From the NCBI GenBank assembly GCA_034439755.1, contig JAWXAZ010000064.1, positions 1-60,609 of the forward strand: a DNA stretch of 60,609 nt. The letters are read 5' to 3'. This document shows positions 47,433-55,455 of the stretch, piece by piece. The number at the start of each line of letters is the position of its first letter. The stretch's first letter is position 1. The notes beneath the pieces are model-generated. The model made no database searches and had not been told where the DNA came from. It was given only the letters and a program-made list of their open reading frames with translations. The DNA comes from B1 sp034439755. GTDB lineage: Bacteria; Bacteroidota; Bacteroidia; UKL13-3. The translations under genes and the position numbers were made by a program.

Positions 47433-48452
47433 GTGATCGTATTTTTTCATCCAAATACTACCAATACCCAGAAGGCAGAATTGCAATTGCACCTTAAGCA
47501 AGCAGGCTTTGAATCGCAATTGGTTCAGCCTAAAGACATTTGTATTGTCCCTAACTTGAAAGATGCTGCTGCAATAGAGAAGTTTTCATTCGTTAGCAGC
47601 ACCAAATTAATTGATACCAGCTATCAATTATCATCCTTAGAATATAAAAAAGAGACCAACTTTTTAGTTAACAACAACCAGGTTGGAACCAATTTTGTCA
47701 ATTTTATTGCTGGCCCATGCAGTGTGGAAACGGAAGAACAAATTTTTGAGACTGCTGCGCTTTTGGCAAAACACAATATCCCGTTTATTAGAGGCGGTGC
47801 CTATAAACCCAGAACTTCGCCCTATTCTTTTAGAGGTTTAGGGAAAGATGGCTTAAAGTTACTTCAACAAGCGGCCAAGCAGTATAAATTAAGCGTGGTT
47901 ACCGAGCTAATGGACTTGAGTTTGCTCGACGAAGTGCAGCAATATACAGACGTTATTCAAATTGGAAGTAGGAATATGTCCAATTTTTACCTTTTAAGTG
48001 AGTTGGGTAAAATTGAAACGCCTATTATGCTTAAAAGGGGAATTCAGGCAAATGTACAGGAATGGTTGCTGGCAGCAGATTATATCATGTGCGGTGGCAA
48101 TGAAAACATTATTTTATGTGAACGTGGCATTAGAAGTTTTGACCCCCTTAGCAGAAATGTGATGGACGTGGGCGTTATTCCGCTGGTGCAATCGCTAAGT
48201 CATTTGCCTATTCTGGCTGATCCAAGCCATGGCACTGGAGAAGCGAAATTTGTTGCACCTTTAGCAAAAGCCAGTTTGGTGGCTGGCGCAAATGGATTAA
48301 TGATAGAGATACATCCAAATCCCAAAAAGGCGCTCTCAGATTCTCGTCAGGCTTTAAGTTTTGATGAGTTTGAAAACTTAATGGCGGACATAGAATTGTT
48401 AAAACCTACCATTAAAAAACCCATTAACGCCACTTACTCAGTTTTTCAATAA
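47433..48452 (+). CDS. aroF: 3-deoxy-7-phosphoheptulonate synthase (DAHP synthase, type I beta)
   Basis: A 339-residue enzyme that condenses PEP with erythrose 4-phosphate at the entry to the shikimate pathway. GTG start at 47433, 7 nt after DUF4270. An N-terminal ~70-residue ferredoxin-like regulatory domain precedes the barrel, whose motifs are AGPCSVE, KPRTSPYSFRGLG, QIGSRNMSNF, LKRG and ADPSHGTG. This layout marks the I-beta subtype, whose N-terminal domain allows feedback control. Chorismate made here also feeds the isochorismate synthase at 57.9 kb. Confidence 0.93.
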   Translation: MIVFFHPNTTNTQKAELQLHLKQAGFESQLVQPKDICIVPNLKDAAAIEKFSFVSSTKLIDTSYQLSSLEYKKETNFLVNNNQVGTNFVNFIAGPCSVETEEQIFETAALLAKHNIPFIRGGAYKPRTSPYSFRGLGKDGLKLLQQAAKQYKLSVVTELMDLSLLDEVQQYTDVIQIGSRNMSNFYLLSELGKIETPIMLKRGIQANVQEWLLAADYIMCGGNENIILCERGIRSFDPLSRNVMDVGVIPLVQSLSHLPILADPSHGTGEAKFVAPLAKASLVAGANGLMIEIHPNPKKALSDSRQALSFDEFENLMADIELLKPTIKKPINATYSVFQ

Positions 48453-48468
48453 TTTTTAGTTTTTTCTT

Positions 48469-48476
48469 TATATTTG
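48469..48476 (+). promoter_or_regulatory. Candidate -7 box of glmS
   Basis: TATATTTG, an exact TAnnTTTG match, ending 7 nt before the glmS ATG (48484). As with tsaB, the message would be almost leaderless. No clear -33 element. Confidence 0.45.
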
Positions 48477-48483
48477 TGATAAT

Positions 48484-50325
48484 ATGTGTGGAATAGTTGC
48501 TTATATCGGTCACAGAGATGCGTGCCCAATAATTTTAAAAGGCCTTAAGCGCCTTGAATATCGTGGATACGATAGTGCTGGAGTTGCCCTTCTTGATGGC
48601 AACAAGGAAATGAAAGTTTACAAGAAAACAGGGAAGGTAACTGATCTTGAAAAAGAGATTGGCGACAGAGACACTTCTGCCTTTACAGGAATGGGACATA
48701 CCAGGTGGGCTACTCATGGCGAACCTAATGATAGAAATGCTCATCCACACCTTTCTGGTGATGGGCAATTTGCCATTATTCATAACGGAATCATTGAAAA
48801 CTATTCATCTCTTAAAGAAATGCTCATTAAAAGAGGGCACGAATTTAAAAGTGAAACAGATACTGAAGTTTTGATTCACCTTATTGAGGAGGTTTTTAAA
48901 AACAATTCGGTAAAATTTGAAGAAGCAGTTAGAATGGCACTTACCCAGGTTGTGGGAGCCTATGCCATCGTAATTTTATCGAAAAACGACCCTAACTATT
49001 TAATAGGGGCCAAAAAAGGCAGTCCAATGGTAATTGGTATTGGCGAAAATGAACATTTCATTGCCAGTGATGCAACGCCAATTGTTGAATATACCAGAAA
49101 TGTAGTTTATATACAAGATGGCGAAATTGCCATCATCGAGGGCAACAATCTAACCATTAAAACCATCGACAACTCTATCAAAACACCTTATATCCAAGAA
49201 ATCGAATTCAACCTCGAAAACATCGAAAAAGGTGGATATGAGCACTTCATGTTGAAAGAGATTTTTGAACAACCAAGGAGTATCATGGATTCTTTTAGGG
49301 GTAGAATACATTTGCCCGATGCAAGAATTACCATGGCAGGTATAGACATGTTTGAGGATAAAATTAAGAACCTAGATAGAATTATTATTATTGGTTGTGG
49401 AACCTCTTGGCATGCTGGTTTGGTTGGAGAATATTTATTTGAAGACATAGCAAGAATACCTTGTGAAGTAGAATATGCTTCTGAATTCAGGTATAGAAAT
49501 CCAGTTGTAAGAGAAAGCGACTTTGTTATTGCTATATCACAATCTGGAGAAACGGCAGATACACTTGCAGCATTGGAGCTAGCCAAAAGAAAAGGTGCAA
49601 CTATTTTTGGTATTTGTAACGTAGTTGGTGCTAGTATACCTAGGTTTACTGATGCTGGTGCATACACACATGCTGGACCAGAAATAGGTGTGGCCTCAAC
49701 CAAAGCTTTTACTGCCCAGGTTACTGCCCTTATTTTAATGGCATTATCTATGGCGCAAAAAAAGGGTACCATCACCAGTACTAGGTTGCATGAAATTTTG
49801 AGCGAATTAGAAACAATTCCAGGAAAAATTGAAAAGGTACTTTTAACAGACCCACAAATTCAACTTATCGCCGCAGAGCTAAAAGATTCAAGAAATGCCT
49901 TGTATTTGGGTAGAGGATACGGATTTCCTATTGCCTTAGAAGGTGCCTTAAAGTTGAAGGAAATTTCATACATTCACGCAGAAGGATATCCAGCCGCAGA
50001 AATGAAGCATGGGCCAATTGCATTAATCGATGAAGAGATGCCAGTAATTGTAATTGCTACACAACACAGTAATTACGAAAAAGTAATTAGCAATATTCAA
50101 GAAGTTAAGGCAAGAAAAGGCAGGGTAATTGCTATTGCTACTGAGGGCGATACCCATGTAAAAACCATGGCAGATCATGTTATTTATATTCCAAATTGTG
50201 AAGAAGCATTATTGCCACTAATTGCAACAATACCATTACAATTACTATCATACCATATTGCCGTATTAAGAGGTTGTAACGTAGACCAGCCAAGGAACTT
50301 GGCTAAGTCGGTAACGGTTGAATAA
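48484..50325 (+). CDS. glmS: Glutamine--fructose-6-phosphate aminotransferase
   Basis: A 613-residue cytosolic enzyme that makes glucosamine 6-phosphate for peptidoglycan and LPS. The N-terminal glutaminase (~1-230) starts with the nucleophile Cys2 (MCGIVAYIG) and has GHTRWATHG and NGIIENY. Two SIS isomerase domains follow, with GCGTSWHAG, SQSGETADT, GRGYGFPIALEGALKLKE and the C-terminal DQPRNLAKSVTVE. Length normal. No glmS ribozyme is expected or seen; the leader is too short. Confidence 0.96.
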   Translation: MCGIVAYIGHRDACPIILKGLKRLEYRGYDSAGVALLDGNKEMKVYKKTGKVTDLEKEIGDRDTSAFTGMGHTRWATHGEPNDRNAHPHLSGDGQFAIIHNGIIENYSSLKEMLIKRGHEFKSETDTEVLIHLIEEVFKNNSVKFEEAVRMALTQVVGAYAIVILSKNDPNYLIGAKKGSPMVIGIGENEHFIASDATPIVEYTRNVVYIQDGEIAIIEGNNLTIKTIDNSIKTPYIQEIEFNLENIEKGGYEHFMLKEIFEQPRSIMDSFRGRIHLPDARITMAGIDMFEDKIKNLDRIIIIGCGTSWHAGLVGEYLFEDIARIPCEVEYASEFRYRNPVVRESDFVIAISQSGETADTLAALELAKRKGATIFGICNVVGASIPRFTDAGAYTHAGPEIGVASTKAFTAQVTALILMALSMAQKKGTITSTRLHEILSELETIPGKIEKVLLTDPQIQLIAAELKDSRNALYLGRGYGFPIALEGALKLKEISYIHAEGYPAAEMKHGPIALIDEEMPVIVIATQHSNYEKVISNIQEVKARKGRVIAIATEGDTHVKTMADHVIYIPNCEEALLPLIATIPLQLLSYHIAVLRGCNVDQPRNLAKSVTVE

Positions 50326-50335
50326 CCTAATTATT

Positions 50336-50382
50336 AAACAAAAAAAGCGCTTAGAGAACATACTTAAGCGCTTTTTTTGTTT
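50336..50382. terminator. Bidirectional terminator after glmS
   Basis: A perfect 18-bp inverted repeat: AAAC-A7-GCGCTTA (50336-50353) and TAAGCGC-T7-GTTT (50365-50382). It ends glmS and the convergent small gene, whose stop codon overlaps its edge. Confidence 0.9.
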
Positions 50383-50704
50383 AATTTTTGAAGTAAAAAT
50401 CCGTGCTATAGATACACACAATTGGAATTTTTAAACCATTCTTCGTATAAATATATTCATCCTTTATTGACTCAACAATATCTTCTACTCTGTATAATTG
50501 TTGCCCAGATTTTAAAATAATTGCAGTTATAAATTTTTCATCTCTGCCTAACACCATTGCCTTATCCAAATTGGTTCGCCTTACCCTAATATCCTCTTCC
50601 CTAACAAGAACATCATTGCTATGAAACTGGATTTTAAAAATTTCTTCTTTGCTGCTAGCAGGTATATCCCTGAAGTTGGACAAAGTGTATGTATTGCTTG
50701 TCAT
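50381..50704 (-). CDS. Small uncharacterised protein
   Basis: A 107-residue protein that I do not recognise. It is soluble and mixed-charge with no signal peptide, transmembrane segment or metal motif. The central part (VLVREEDIRVRRTNLDKAMVLGRDEK) and the tail (VVCIYSTDF-like IPIVCIYSTDFYF) suggest a small alpha/beta domain. On the minus strand TAACTTCG (50713-50720) lies close to the ATG, a one-mismatch -7 box. Its coding look and clean terminator support a real gene. It lies 68 nt downstream of the LruC lipoprotein gene on the same strand. Confidence 0.65.
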   Translation of the reverse strand: MTSNTYTLSNFRDIPASSKEEIFKIQFHSNDVLVREEDIRVRRTNLDKAMVLGRDEKFITAIILKSGQQLYRVEDIVESIKDEYIYTKNGLKIPIVCIYSTDFYFKN

Positions 50705-50772
50705 CCTGCGAAGTTAGCAGAATGTAAAAGATTAAAAAACAACAATAATAATCAGCTTAAATAAAAGAACTT

Positions 50773-52938
50773 CTATTTGGTATAAAAGTATTCCTTATTT
50801 CTGTATCCCTTTTCATCCTTATACCAATCTGAATATATTTCTCCGCCGCTTTGGGCCCATTGGGCAAAATGCAAATAAGCCTGAGTAATATCTGGGTTTT
50901 CCTTCATACCAAGTAAAGATAACTCCACACAATAATCAAAGGTTTCTGGTATTACAATACCCCAAGGTAAATTATTCTTAGTTAAATAATACTTTGCCTT
51001 TTCAACATTAGTATCATCATCGGCATAACCAAACAATTTAGCATCGGCTAGCGCTGTTGGTGCATTTCCTGGAATATGAATTTCATATCCTCTTCCCTTA
51101 GATGCTTCATTAATCCAAATGAATGGATCGAAATAAGAAACTGCCCCAAACTCTTTTATAGATGGCCCCTTATTAATTATAAACGAAACTTTATACTCCT
51201 TGTATTCAACTTTAGGTTGCACCATTACTGTGTTCCATCCTCCAAGCTCCTTTTTACTGTTATCAAAAATTTGAAGTACTACATTTTTGTGCCCATTTTC
51301 CAAACTTGCCCCTTCCAACTTATCAATCATTTCAGGGTCTACGGGCAAACCCATACAGAAACCTATTTGTTGATTGCCACCAGATGCCCTTAGTCTATAA
51401 TAACCCTCATATTTAACAATCTCATTATTAGCATTGGTTATAAAATTGTGTTTAAAGTCAACCACTAAATCATTTAAATCATAATCGCCCTTACTTGGCC
51501 ATAAATCTTCAAATGCAGCAGTTGCTGTTTCTTTCTCATTTGGATAAAAATTATTAAACGCTAAATCTGGATCACTTGGGTATTCATCAAGATTATCTGC
51601 AACACCATCTGCATCGGTATCTGGAATAGAGATTGTTCCATTTCCCTCATTGTTACAAACCGTTTTTGGAATATACAAATCGCATAGCAGGGAAACTCCT
51701 GGAGCAATTATACCTGTATTGGTTTCAATTCCCGATGCATCACAAAACTGAATAGTCCCATTAATTCTTCCACCGCCATTAATAATGGTATTATTTGAAA
51801 CTTTAACCAAAGAAGTAGCACCTGTTCCAATAATAATATTGTTAATAGTAATATTGTTTGTAGTAAACATAGAAGAGCCTGCCATATTAAGAATACCACC
51901 ACTATTTATGGTTGTATTTTGAGTTACCTTAATATACCCATTATTACTGATGGGATTATTTAAACTCATGTTTCCACTTATTATCATTTTACAGGCATTG
52001 GTAAGTGCGGCTCCACCATTTTGATTATAGTCGGAGCCTACATTAATGGTTCCACTATTTATAAGAGTCTTATTGTTATTTAACGTGCCAGAAACAGAAA
52101 GAACCCCTTCATTATTTACCACGGAAGAGCCATTAATATTCATGCCACCATTTACATACAAAGTGCCGTAGTTATCTACTGACCCCCCAGGACTAAATGA
52201 GCTAGTAACAGTAGTGGATATGCTCCAATTTCTGAGCAACGAGCTGCCATTTAAGTTAATATTACCAATGGTTACCGAGGCCGTTGAGGCAATTAACAAA
52301 ACAGCATCATTGTTTAAGTTACAATTGCCTATGGTGGCATTTCCACAAATCCTTACAGTACCCCTATTAATAGTAACATCGCCAGCAAAACTACCTGTAA
52401 TACAAACAACATCTGCACTGTTATTAAGGTTAATATTACTGTTACCGGTAACTGTTGATGTGCATCCAGTGTTACAATCTGGCGAAGATGGTGTTGACTT
52501 ACCTAAATTACCCTTTCCTAAACCCCCAACCATAATTTCTGCAGATTTTGCACTTACCGTTACCATGGAACTAGAATTGTCTGGGTTCCTCTTTATAATG
52601 TATAATAAATCAATGGAACGTTTATAAGAAATAAGCCTTTCGAAAGGCTTATTCATATTTGCACTACCAGAACAAATTAAATTGCCTGAACCAAAAGGAT
52701 TACCATCATAAATTTCAATAAGTTGTAACTGATTAAAATACGTGTTATTGTCTATAAAAACTTTAATATTTGCCTTTTTTGAGTTGTCGTAAATAAAGTT
52801 ATTTGGAACAATCATTTGGTTAATGTTGCTTACATTTTGCGTTAAATCTGGCTGAGGAGCAGACTCGGTAGGCACAGACTTTTTGCAATTGCTAAATGTA
52901 AATCCTAGGATAAATAACAAAATAATGGCGTTTTTCAT
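50773..52938 (-). CDS. LruC-domain lipoprotein with repetitive beta region
   Basis: A 721-residue lipoprotein (lipobox SNC, Cys18). Residues ~160-420 are an Asn/Gly/Ile/Ser-rich stretch with many short strand-turn repeats (NINLNNS, TINSGG, NNGYI), typical of a beta-solenoid. A calcium-binding DTDADGVADNLDEYPSDP loop follows, then the LruC domain (~475-721: EDLWPSKGDYDLNDLVVDF, GYYRLRASGG, FGAVSYFDPFIW, HIPGNAPT). LruC proteins are surface lipoproteins of Bacteroidota and Leptospira; function unclear. No T9SS tail. The octamer TACTTTTG (52959-52966, minus) lies upstream. Confidence 0.85.
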   Translation of the reverse strand: MKNAIILLFILGFTFSNCKKSVPTESAPQPDLTQNVSNINQMIVPNNFIYDNSKKANIKVFIDNNTYFNQLQLIEIYDGNPFGSGNLICSGSANMNKPFERLISYKRSIDLLYIIKRNPDNSSSMVTVSAKSAEIMVGGLGKGNLGKSTPSSPDCNTGCTSTVTGNSNINLNNSADVVCITGSFAGDVTINRGTVRICGNATIGNCNLNNDAVLLIASTASVTIGNINLNGSSLLRNWSISTTVTSSFSPGGSVDNYGTLYVNGGMNINGSSVVNNEGVLSVSGTLNNNKTLINSGTINVGSDYNQNGGAALTNACKMIISGNMSLNNPISNNGYIKVTQNTTINSGGILNMAGSSMFTTNNITINNIIIGTGATSLVKVSNNTIINGGGRINGTIQFCDASGIETNTGIIAPGVSLLCDLYIPKTVCNNEGNGTISIPDTDADGVADNLDEYPSDPDLAFNNFYPNEKETATAAFEDLWPSKGDYDLNDLVVDFKHNFITNANNEIVKYEGYYRLRASGGNQQIGFCMGLPVDPEMIDKLEGASLENGHKNVVLQIFDNSKKELGGWNTVMVQPKVEYKEYKVSFIINKGPSIKEFGAVSYFDPFIWINEASKGRGYEIHIPGNAPTALADAKLFGYADDDTNVEKAKYYLTKNNLPWGIVIPETFDYCVELSLLGMKENPDITQAYLHFAQWAQSGGEIYSDWYKDEKGYRNKEYFYTK

Positions 52939-52958
52939 TTGCTTGGTTATTAATAAAA

Positions 52959-52966
52959 CAAAAGTA
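52959..52966 (-). promoter_or_regulatory. Candidate -7 box of the LruC gene
   Basis: Minus-strand TACTTTTG, an exact TAnnTTTG match, about 20 nt before the ATG at 52938. Identical to the box before the giant T9SS gene at 5.8 kb. Confidence 0.4.
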
Positions 52967-53104
52967 GCTTTTTAAATCTAGCATCGTTTATATTTTATGT
53001 TAATAAAAACTTAAATATCCCAATAATTCAAACCCCAAATAACATCCATTCACCAATAAAAATTCAATACTTACATTAAAATCATTCCCAAAACCACTAC
53101 TTTT

Positions 53105-53173
53105 ACATTTAAATGTCTCATTTTGAAACGACCAAAAAAAAGGACAAACAGAATAACAGCGTGTTATTCTGTT
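53105..53173. promoter_or_regulatory. Two palindromes upstream of the histidine kinase
   Basis: A 12-nt perfect palindrome ACATTTAAATGT at 53105-53116 and, 30 nt on, a perfect 12-bp stem (53147-53158 with 53162-53173) around the loop GCG. The second ends 55 nt before the kinase ATG and has no T run, so an operator or leader element fits better than a terminator. Confidence 0.5.
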
Positions 53174-53228
53174 GTTTAAAGATTTGGTTCGCTATTTGGG
53201 TACATGTAATTTTATAGGATAAAAAAGG

Positions 53229-54896
53229 ATGCTCCAAGGACTCTTAAATAGAATGTACAGAATGAAGATTGGTACGCGCACAGCTATCAGTTATTTCGCG
53301 GTAATTATGGTTGTAATGATATTTACAACCTCTTCTATTTTACTCCTTCAATATGGCAAAAACATTGACATTAAAATTGCCAGCAGTTTTAGTCCTGTCA
53401 TTAGTGCAATCAAAGACTTTCAATTCTTAATAGAAGAATCAGGTAGGTTGAGTACAGACTTATCAATCCAGCCAAACGAGTCGAAAAGAGCCCGATTGAA
53501 AAAAATACATGAACGTATTTACACACGCCAAAAACTTACACTTATTGGTCTTTGTCAAGAGCCGGGTTTAGCAGATATTAAAAAAAGAATTATAGGCGTA
53601 GACAAACGATTTGAGGGCGTTAAAAAGGCTGAGCAAGAATTGCTCAGCCTACTCGACACAAGTATTGCATACAAGGATCCTATCAAAATGCAATATGCTG
53701 CAAGGCTTAAAGATAAGATTGATATAGAAATTGGAAAACAGAGATTAATCCTAAGCGAAACTAGCTTGCAAGCAATAAGTGTTTTTAACCGCCTTGATGC
53801 ACAAAAATTTGCCAGTTACCGCACATTATCCTATCTACTATTAATTATGATAATTGTAATTGCGCTCCTAGCAATTTTATCTATTTATATAACTAACGTA
53901 ACCATCATTAAACCCATTAAAGAGTTAAGCTCAATTTTGGATGAAGTTGGTGCCGGTAAAATCATTTCGTTTCAATCTCAAATAAATAGATCAGATGAAA
54001 TAGGCGACATGATTGATTCTGCCCAAAAGGTTGTACAAGGTTTCAAAACAAAGGAGCAAGTTGCAAACGCAATTGGAAAAGGCGATTATGATATAAAAGT
54101 GCCTATGCTGAGTAGAAGAGATCGCTTAGGAAAAGCTTTGTCTGAAATGAAGGATAATCTTAAACGTTCGAAGGAAAAAGAAATTGAAAACATTAAATCG
54201 CTTGAGGCATACACAAACAGATTAGAAAAAAAGAACAAAGAATTAGACCAATTTGCCTACATCACATCCCATGACTTAAAAAGCCCTTTAAGAGGCATTA
54301 ATAACCTCACAGAATGGATACAAGAAGACATGGGAGAGCAGCTTACACCAGATTCCTTAAAATACTTTAAAATGTTAAAAGGAAGAGTGCATAGAATGGA
54401 GGCATTAATAAATTCAATCTTACAATATTCTAGAGCAGGGAAAACGCCCGAAAATCAAAAAATTATAAACTCAAAAAATATCGTTTATCAAGTGCTAGAA
54501 AAAGCCGAAATACCTATAAATGCAAGCATACTTGTTGACAATTTATTGCCCGAAGTGAAAGGCAATTATAGAGATTTATTTGAGGTATTTAATGTGTTTA
54601 TTTCTAATGCCATAAACCACAACTTATCGCCTGAACCTATATTAAATATCACCTTTAAAAATTTGGATCAGACCGTTGAATTTTGCATAGCCGACAATGG
54701 GCCAGGAATTGACCCAAATTTCCACGAAAAAATATTCACAATTTTCCAAACCTTAGAAAGAAGAGATGAAGTTGAAAATATTGGTGCAGGCTTAGCTATT
54801 GGAAAGAAAATAATTGAAGATTACGGCGGAAAAGTATGGCTTAAATCGAAATTAGGTGAGGGTGCCAAATTCTATTTTGAATGGCCCAAAGCTTAA
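53229..54896 (+). CDS. Membrane sensor histidine kinase
   Basis: A 555-residue kinase. Transmembrane helices at about 19-41 and 195-222 flank a helical periplasmic sensor of ~150 residues. HAMP (~222-275) and a linker lead to the HisKA domain with the phospho-acceptor His348 in YITSHDLKSPLRG. The ATPase domain follows (N box with VFISNAINHN, DNGPGID, GAGLAIGKKI). An AAAAAAGG run lies just before the ATG at 53229; ATG 53253 is a possible alternative start. The ligand is unknown. It leads a signalling cluster with the next two genes. Confidence 0.93.
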   Translation: MLQGLLNRMYRMKIGTRTAISYFAVIMVVMIFTTSSILLLQYGKNIDIKIASSFSPVISAIKDFQFLIEESGRLSTDLSIQPNESKRARLKKIHERIYTRQKLTLIGLCQEPGLADIKKRIIGVDKRFEGVKKAEQELLSLLDTSIAYKDPIKMQYAARLKDKIDIEIGKQRLILSETSLQAISVFNRLDAQKFASYRTLSYLLLIMIIVIALLAILSIYITNVTIIKPIKELSSILDEVGAGKIISFQSQINRSDEIGDMIDSAQKVVQGFKTKEQVANAIGKGDYDIKVPMLSRRDRLGKALSEMKDNLKRSKEKEIENIKSLEAYTNRLEKKNKELDQFAYITSHDLKSPLRGINNLTEWIQEDMGEQLTPDSLKYFKMLKGRVHRMEALINSILQYSRAGKTPENQKIINSKNIVYQVLEKAEIPINASILVDNLLPEVKGNYRDLFEVFNVFISNAINHNLSPEPILNITFKNLDQTVEFCIADNGPGIDPNFHEKIFTIFQTLERRDEVENIGAGLAIGKKIIEDYGGKVWLKSKLGEGAKFYFEWPKA

Positions 54897-54907
54897 TGGT
54901 TTAATTT

Positions 54908-54974
54908 ACTTACAAGCAATAAACAACCATAGAAATTATGGTTTGGTTTATATAAATTTATTGCTTGTACAAGT
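54908..54974 (+). ncRNA. Nested stem-loop between kinase and receiver genes
   Basis: An outer perfect 13-bp stem (54911-54923 with 54957-54969), loosely extended by ACT/AGT, encloses an inner hairpin AACCATA (54925-54931) with TATGGTT (54937-54943). It lies 12 nt after the kinase stop and ends about 45 nt before the receiver ATG. There is no T run, so a plain terminator is unlikely; mRNA processing, attenuation or a protein-binding site are options. Confidence 0.45.
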
Positions 54975-55017
54975 CCTCCTTATTTTGTAAACTTGTTAAC
55001 TTGTTTAAATAATTTTT

Positions 55018-55449
55018 ATGGGGGATAAAATGGTGAATATACTACTAGTAGAAGATGACGAAGTGGATGTTATGAATGTAAAAAGAGCATTCAAAAAAAA
55101 CAATGTAACAAACCCTTTATTTGTAAGTAACAATGGAATTGAGGCGCTTCAATTCTTAAGAGGTGGTGGTGAAACGGTTTTAAATGAGGTTCCAAAAATT
55201 ATTTTATTGGACTTAAACATGCCAAAAATGGGTGGCATTGAGTTTTTAAGGGAAATAAGAAAGGATGAAAAGCTCAAAAATATTAGTGTTTTTGTGATGA
55301 CAACTTCCAATGAAGACAAAGACAAAGTTGATGCTTACAATTTAAATGTGGCTGGTTATATACTTAAACCTTTAAGTATGGAAAGGTTTATTGAGGCCGT
55401 TTCTACTTTAAATAACTATTGGAAACTATGTGAGTTTCCAGACAAATAA
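55018..55449 (+). CDS. Single-domain response regulator (Rcp1-like)
   Basis: A 143-residue receiver with no output domain, of the Rcp/CheY type that pairs with kinases having this C-terminal layout. The acidic pocket is in LLVEDDEVD, the phospho-acceptor is Asp65 (LLDLNMPKMGG), then Thr/Ser in VMTTSNE and Lys in YILKPLS. It probably relays phosphate from the kinase at 53.2 kb to a partner. It is 6 nt before the hybrid kinase gene. Confidence 0.93.
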   Translation: MGDKMVNILLVEDDEVDVMNVKRAFKKNNVTNPLFVSNNGIEALQFLRGGGETVLNEVPKIILLDLNMPKMGGIEFLREIRKDEKLKNISVFVMTTSNEDKDKVDAYNLNVAGYILKPLSMERFIEAVSTLNNYWKLCEFPDK

Positions 55450-55455
55450 CATTAC

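Noticed and set aside
49188..49775. 195-codon minus-strand ORF inside glmS
   Set aside because: It is wholly antisense to a conserved enzyme and matches no family; the length comes from codon bias.
53105..53173. Terminator for the LruC gene or the upstream region
   Set aside because: Neither palindrome has a T run and the neighbouring gene is transcribed away from it.
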